Part shown: positions 32,519 to 36,177 of the stretch, piece by piece | Position numbering within the stretch: position 1 is the stretch's first letter | Layout of the letters: each line of letters starts with the position of its first letter | Assembly (NCBI GenBank): GCA_964344985.1 | Contig: CAYFPI010000013.1 | Location: 1 to 36,177 of the forward strand | Origin: Thioglobus_A sp964344985 | GTDB taxonomy: Bacteria; Pseudomonadota; Gammaproteobacteria; PS1; Pseudothioglobaceae | Length of the DNA: 36,177 nt | Direction of reading: 5' to 3' | The notes under the pieces: generated by a model | What the model was told of the DNA's origin: nothing | Database searches by the model: none | Seen by the model: only the letters and a program-made list of their open reading frames with translations | Translations under genes and position numbers: made by a program

Positions 32519-33556
32519 TTATACAATGGGCAGTGGTATTTTGCTGTTGTAATGGTGCCATTCGTAGCGGATTGGGTAATTTCTGCGGTAATATTCAAAA
32601 TTTTCAATATTTTTAATGGCTGATGTGTCTTGTTTGAAATCATATACTTCATTTAAACAATCTAACAAATTGTCACTTTTTAACTCTAAAACACCAGGAT
32701 TTATTAAATTTTTAATACTTTCTTGCTGTTTTTCACCTAAAAAATCGCACAAAGCTTCATAAACCATAAAGCTGCCCATAAATTTGGCATCCACTGAGTG
32801 TCCGGCAATGTGTGGAGAGGCTAAATAAGCACTGTCTTGAAGTTTTTGATTGATGTTAGGCTCGTCTTCCCAGCAATCAATCACATTTTCTAGCGTTTGC
32901 GTTTTTTCCCAAATTTTTTCATCAATCACACCACCTCGTGCAGCATTAAAAAGAATGGTTTTTTCGCTAATATTATGAAAATTATCTTGATTTAGTAGTT
33001 TAAAGCTAGGATATTTGCCATCAAAAGTGAGTGGCGTGTGAAAAGTGACAATATCAGCGCTCAGAGCAGTATCTAAATTGACAAAATTTGGCAAATTTTC
33101 ATTTTCTTGCCTGATAGGGTCATTGAGTAGAGTTTTAATGCCTAAAAGTTCGGCTTTTGCTGCCAATCTTGAGCCAACATTACCCACGCCGATAATTCCT
33201 AAAGTTTTGTCTTGGTAGTTAAAGCTGTGCTTTTCGGCAAGGTTGATAATGGTACTAATCACAAACTCTGCCACAGCCATTGAGTTACACCCTTGGGCTG
33301 AGAAAAATTCAATGTTGTTGTTTTTTAAATAATCTTGATCCACATGATCAAGGCCAGCCACCGTTGAGCCTACAAATTTAATGTTACTACCCGCCAGTAG
33401 CGTTTTGTTTACTTTGGTACGTGAGCGTACAATGAGTACGTCTGAGTTTTTTACAGACTTAGCGTCAATGTCGCGCCCAGCCATGGCGGTAATATCGCCA
33501 AACTGAGAAAATATCTCGTTATAGGCGTAGCAAGCATCGTCAATGATTAGTTTCAT
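32519..33556 (-). CDS. pdxB: Erythronate-4-phosphate dehydrogenase PdxB
   Basis: This 345-residue D-isomer-specific 2-hydroxyacid dehydrogenase works in the DXP-dependent pyridoxal 5'-phosphate pathway. The N-terminal KLIIDDACYAYNEIFSQFGD, the Rossmann LGIIGVGNVGSRLA, the TPLTFDGKYPSFKLL stretch and PHIAGHSVDAK are typical. A C-terminal PdxB dimerisation domain is present but shorter than in E. coli (378 residues). It overlaps ung by 4 bases (ATGA), so the two are co-translated. A second overlap links ung with the thioredoxin gene. Confidence 0.93.
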   Translation of the reverse strand: MKLIIDDACYAYNEIFSQFGDITAMAGRDIDAKSVKNSDVLIVRSRTKVNKTLLAGSNIKFVGSTVAGLDHVDQDYLKNNNIEFFSAQGCNSMAVAEFVISTIINLAEKHSFNYQDKTLGIIGVGNVGSRLAAKAELLGIKTLLNDPIRQENENLPNFVNLDTALSADIVTFHTPLTFDGKYPSFKLLNQDNFHNISEKTILFNAARGGVIDEKIWEKTQTLENVIDCWEDEPNINQKLQDSAYLASPHIAGHSVDAKFMGSFMVYEALCDFLGEKQQESIKNLINPGVLELKSDNLLDCLNEVYDFKQDTSAIKNIENFEYYRRNYPIRYEWHHYNSKIPLPIV

Positions 33557-34224
33557 AGTTGCCAGTTAATTGTTTGTTGTTTGTGTATTTTAAGGTAGTC
33601 ATTGGTTTTAGAAAAATGTTTACAGCCAAAAAATCCTTTGTGCGCTGAAAAGGGTGAAGGGTGAGCCGCTGTTAATACCAGATGTTTACTAGCATCGATT
33701 AGTGAAGCTTTTTTCTGAGCATGCGCACCCCAGAGTAAAAATACTAAATTTTGCTTTTTGTTGCTAAGTGTTTCAATGACTGAGTCAGTAAAATCACCCC
33801 AAGTAGAATTGGCATGCGATCCAGGTGAGTTTTTTTCAACGGTAAGTGTGGTGTTAAGTAGTAATACACCTTGACTGGCCCAGGCTTCTAGGTTGCCTGT
33901 ATGGTTGCTAATATTTAGATCCAGCTCTAACTCTTTGAAGATGTTTTTTAATGAAGGCGGCGTTTTAACCCCTTTTGGAACTGAAAAACTTAAGCCGTGT
34001 GCCTGTCCTTCGTTGTGATAAGGGTCTTGTCCAAGAATCACAACCTTGGTGTTTGTAAAGTCACTTAGTTCAAATGCTTTAAAGATTTGATTTTCTGGTG
34101 GAAAGATGGTGATGTTGTTGTTTTTTTGATACTCTAGAAAATTCTCTAAGTGTTTAAAAGATTCTAACTTAAACAACGGGTCTAAATACTCAGACCAGTC
34201 GTTATTTATAGTCCTGCCCACCAT
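33553..34224 (-). CDS. ung: Uracil-DNA glycosylase
   Basis: This 223-residue family 1 uracil-DNA glycosylase removes uracil from DNA. The water-activating motif VVILGQDPYHNEGQAHGLSF and the minor-groove motif HPSPFSAHKGFFGCKHFS are both present, with LLLNTTLTVEKNSPGSH and FLLWGAHAQKK. Length and motif order match E. coli Ung. The ATG lies inside the end of the upstream thioredoxin-like gene (19-base overlap). Confidence 0.97.
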   Translation of the reverse strand: MVGRTINNDWSEYLDPLFKLESFKHLENFLEYQKNNNITIFPPENQIFKAFELSDFTNTKVVILGQDPYHNEGQAHGLSFSVPKGVKTPPSLKNIFKELELDLNISNHTGNLEAWASQGVLLLNTTLTVEKNSPGSHANSTWGDFTDSVIETLSNKKQNLVFLLWGAHAQKKASLIDASKHLVLTAAHPSPFSAHKGFFGCKHFSKTNDYLKIHKQQTINWQL

Positions 34225-34706
34225 AGTCTTAACCGATAACCCAATGTGGTGACGTAACCCACCTCGGTAAATTGAATTCTACCTTTGGTATTAATAAAAA
34301 AGCTACTAGGCGTACCTTTAACGCCAAATAGCTTTGAAATGGATCCTGATTGATCATTGATAATATTATTAAGTTGCATGTTGTTTTCTTCAGCGTGAGC
34401 TTGAATCTCTAAATCACTACCTGACTGAATGGCAATGTTAAGCACTTTGTAATCTTTAGAAATGGCTTGTATGTTGTCATTTTCTAGATTACATACTGGA
34501 CACCAAGTTGCCCAAAAATGAATCAATACTGCCTGATCTGGCAAAGGATTAGAATTCATTACCTCACCAGTGAGTGTTTTAGAGCTAAAGCTTGGTACTT
34601 GCCCTGCGGTTAGATCTTGCTGTTGCCAGGCGCGAATAATAAAAATAGCTAATATAACCATCATAATTTGCATGATGGTTTTTCTACTTGGTCGGTTTGT
34701 GTTCAT
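34206..34706 (-). CDS. TlpA-like membrane-anchored thioredoxin
   Basis: This 166-residue protein has an N-terminal membrane anchor (IMQIMMVILAIFIIRAW) and a periplasmic thioredoxin-fold domain. The redox motif is WATWCPVCNLE, followed by the cis-proline loop VKGTPSSFFI. It resembles TlpA/ScsD-type oxidoreductases that handle periplasmic disulfides, for example during cytochrome c maturation. It leads the minus-strand run with ung and pdxB. The exact partner cannot be told from sequence. Confidence 0.88.
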   Translation of the reverse strand: MNTNRPSRKTIMQIMMVILAIFIIRAWQQQDLTAGQVPSFSSKTLTGEVMNSNPLPDQAVLIHFWATWCPVCNLENDNIQAISKDYKVLNIAIQSGSDLEIQAHAEENNMQLNNIINDQSGSISKLFGVKGTPSSFFINTKGRIQFTEVGYVTTLGYRLRLWWAGL

Positions 34707-34916
34707 GGGTGTTAATTATAGTCTAAGCAAATAATTTAAAAAAACATCCTTATTGTATAGACCTTTGTCTATGACGAAAGTGTATGACGAATTAATTGGA
34801 AAGGCTTAATGTCAAAGGAAAATGCAAAAAAAATGAATTTTATATAAATGTAACAAATTGTATCAAAAACATACAATGGAATTAAACACAGGTCAGTTTA
34901 AGGTATATTGAAAAAC

Positions 34917-34978
34917 TTGATACAAGTCAAGAAAAATTAACTTAAGTTGTTTGTAAGCTTGGCGCATATTTTTATAAT
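34917..34978 (+). promoter_or_regulatory. FNR-type site and promoter of the second Crp/Fnr gene
   Basis: TTGAT-ACAA-GTCAA at 34917-34930 is an FNR-like dyad. A promoter with TTGTAA at 34951-34956 and perfect TATAAT at 34973-34978 (16-bp spacing) predicts a start near 34985. The dyad centre is then at about -61.5, the class I FNR position. Autoregulation by the encoded protein is possible. Confidence 0.65.
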
Positions 34979-35007
34979 TACTATTTAATACCATCTTGGG
35001 AGATATC

Positions 35008-35733
35008 TTGATTCCGTCAAAAGAGCATTACAATAAATATTATCATTTTTTAGCAAAGATACCCCTGTTTAAAAACATTGATGAGTCTGAATTAATTGAT
35101 TTTATGCATTCAGTTAAGGTTAAACAATATCATCGTGGTGAGCTAGTTACACTGGATTCGCAGGAGCATGATAAATGCTATGTTGTGTATGAAGGTTTGT
35201 TTAAATTGACGAAATTAGATGAAAGAGGTGATGAAATTGTAATCACTATTGCTGACAAGAAGGATACTATAGTGCCTATGCATTTTTCTGAGCATTATGA
35301 TGTTTGTGCAGAGTTTGTTAAAAATACAACACTACTTTATTTCAATAAAGATGAGATTGATCGTTTTACTGCTAAAAACCATCAGTTTTCTATAAATATG
35401 ATTGATTTTTTAGCAGATAGTGTGCAAAAGCTAATGCTAAGCGCTGAGGTGTTACAGCTTAAAACCGCTAAAGAAAAAGTGGGCTGGTATTTGGTTCATA
35501 GTAAAGTTAACAATACTTTTAAATTGCCATATTCAAAAGCATTAATTGCGTCATATTTAGGTATGAAGCCAGAGTCTTTTTCAAGGGCGTTAACCCTGCT
35601 TAAAGAAGAAGGTGTAAGGCTAGAGAATAAAACTATTGTTTTAGATAATGGCGATGAGCTTTGTAAGTACTGCGATAAGGTTACAGGTTCAGCTTGCGGA
35701 TCTTTTAAAACTGAACGCTGTATCCACGATTAA
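35008..35733 (+). CDS. Crp/Fnr-family regulator with C-terminal Cys motif
   Basis: This protein of about 241 residues has an N-terminal cyclic-nucleotide-binding-like domain (LAKIPLFKNIDESELIDFM) and a C-terminal Crp-type HTH (IASYLGMKPESFSRALTLL). The recognition helix has E..SR, as in FNR, matching TTGAT half-sites seen here. It lacks the N-terminal Cys cluster of true FNR; instead the tail has CKYC-x7-C-x7-C (35662-35721), a possible metal or Fe-S site. I choose TTG 35008 because GGGAGA lies just upstream at 34998-35003; an earlier TTG at 34996 overlaps that site. It is a good candidate for the regulator that acts on the FNR-type boxes in this window. Confidence 0.9.
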   Translation: MIPSKEHYNKYYHFLAKIPLFKNIDESELIDFMHSVKVKQYHRGELVTLDSQEHDKCYVVYEGLFKLTKLDERGDEIVITIADKKDTIVPMHFSEHYDVCAEFVKNTTLLYFNKDEIDRFTAKNHQFSINMIDFLADSVQKLMLSAEVLQLKTAKEKVGWYLVHSKVNNTFKLPYSKALIASYLGMKPESFSRALTLLKEEGVRLENKTIVLDNGDELCKYCDKVTGSACGSFKTERCIHD

Positions 35734-36096
35734 TTATTGAACTTCGGCGGCCTTATCTGCTTTGGCAGCTTGGGCTAGCACTTCTTGTTTTTTATCAATA
35801 TATTTAATGATTTTATCTGCATGGGTAAGTGCCGGGTCTAGCTCTATAGCGCGCTCTGCCATTGCTTTAGACATTTCATAAAAACTAAGATGTAAGTAAG
35901 CTACAGACATTGAAGTAAACAGTTTAGGATCTGTTGGGTCTAGTAGAGTCGCCTCTTGAAAGTTTTCAATGGCTTGCTTGTTTTTATTTTGCGATAGGTA
36001 TAAATTACCCAAACTAATATAGGCATTTTTATCAGCAGAAGTGGCAATTATTTCTTGTAGTCTTTGCTCTTCTTGTTTAAATTTGTTGTCAGTCAT
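35734..36096 (-). CDS. TPR-repeat protein
   Basis: This 120-residue soluble protein has about two tetratricopeptide repeats: AYISLGNLYLSQNKNKQAIENFQEATLLDP and LFTSMSVAYLHLSFYEMSKAMAERAIELDP. It probably mediates protein contact; no enzyme motif is present. Its stop directly abuts the stop of the convergent Crp/Fnr gene. The last 81 bases of the window show no further gene. Confidence 0.8.
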   Translation of the reverse strand: MTDNKFKQEEQRLQEIIATSADKNAYISLGNLYLSQNKNKQAIENFQEATLLDPTDPKLFTSMSVAYLHLSFYEMSKAMAERAIELDPALTHADKIIKYIDKKQEVLAQAAKADKAAEVQ

Positions 36097-36177
36097 GATT
36101 TGATTGACTTGCTGTAATATTTTAGGGTCAAGACAACTTAAGCATATTTAAAAACCTGTTAAAGTACTGTCATGACA

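Noticed and set aside
1..36177. tRNA, rRNA, CRISPR, insertion sequence or phage elements
   Set aside because: Nothing resembling these was seen on either strand. The region is gene-dense with coherent metabolic operons.

Overview
The window looks like a chromosomal segment of a sulfur-oxidizing, carbon-fixing gammaproteobacterium of the SUP05 / Candidatus Thioglobus group or its clam-symbiont relatives. This assignment is an inference. It rests on low GC, a form II RuBisCO gene followed by cbbQ and cbbO, a narK1-narK2-narGHJI operon with a DsrC-family gene inside it, and Crp/Fnr-type control sites. A 10-base N run at 8727-8736 shows that the sequence is a scaffold with at least one unresolved junction. 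I see no tRNA, rRNA, insertion sequence, phage gene or CRISPR array.

Layout. (1) 1-6187, carbon fixation: cbbR is divergent from cbbM; a strong terminator follows cbbM; then come cbbQ, cbbO and a small unknown gene, translationally coupled. (2) 6188-9240, a regulatory and accessory patch: an FNR-type promoter with no evident gene behind it, mogA, a DsrC-like gene with its own FNR-type promoter, and a regulator that joins a NIT (nitrate/nitrite-sensing) domain to a Crp/Fnr effector. The N run lies inside the NIT domain. (3) 9276-20342, respiratory nitrate reduction: narK1, narK2, narG, narH, narJ, narI, a small unknown gene, a second DsrC-like gene, a small membrane protein and an HPP-family (nitrite channel type) protein behind a long hairpin. 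(4) 20354-24482, molybdenum cofactor synthesis: moaD, moaA, moaC, moeA on the minus strand, mobA on plus, moaE on minus. With mogA this gives nearly the whole route to Mo-bisMGD, needed by both nitrate reductases here. (5) 24483-32511, nitrate/nitrite assimilation: a structured leader with two intrinsic terminators, nirB (no nirD), a nitrate transporter, a PP2C phosphatase/Ser-Thr kinase fusion, an unusually short molybdopterin nitrate reductase, and an MlaC-like protein. (6) 32519-36096, general genes: pdxB, ung, a TlpA-like thioredoxin, a second Crp/Fnr regulator and a TPR protein.

How they fit: CO2 fixation is powered by sulfur oxidation with nitrate as electron acceptor. Nitrate enters through NarK1/NarK2, is reduced by NarGHI, and may be sensed by the NIT-Crp protein. 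FNR-like boxes (TTGAT/C-N4-A/GTCAA) precede narK1, narG, a dsrC-like gene and the second Crp/Fnr gene. Three of them sit at the same distance from a CA(A/T)AAT -10 element.

Most interesting items: the NIT-Crp fusion; a C-terminal CxxC-x7-C-x7-C motif shared by the two Crp/Fnr regulators, which are otherwise different; the compact assimilatory nitrate reductase; two DsrC-like proteins with Trp in place of the terminal redox Cys; the orphan FNR promoter; and two candidate cis-acting RNA leaders.
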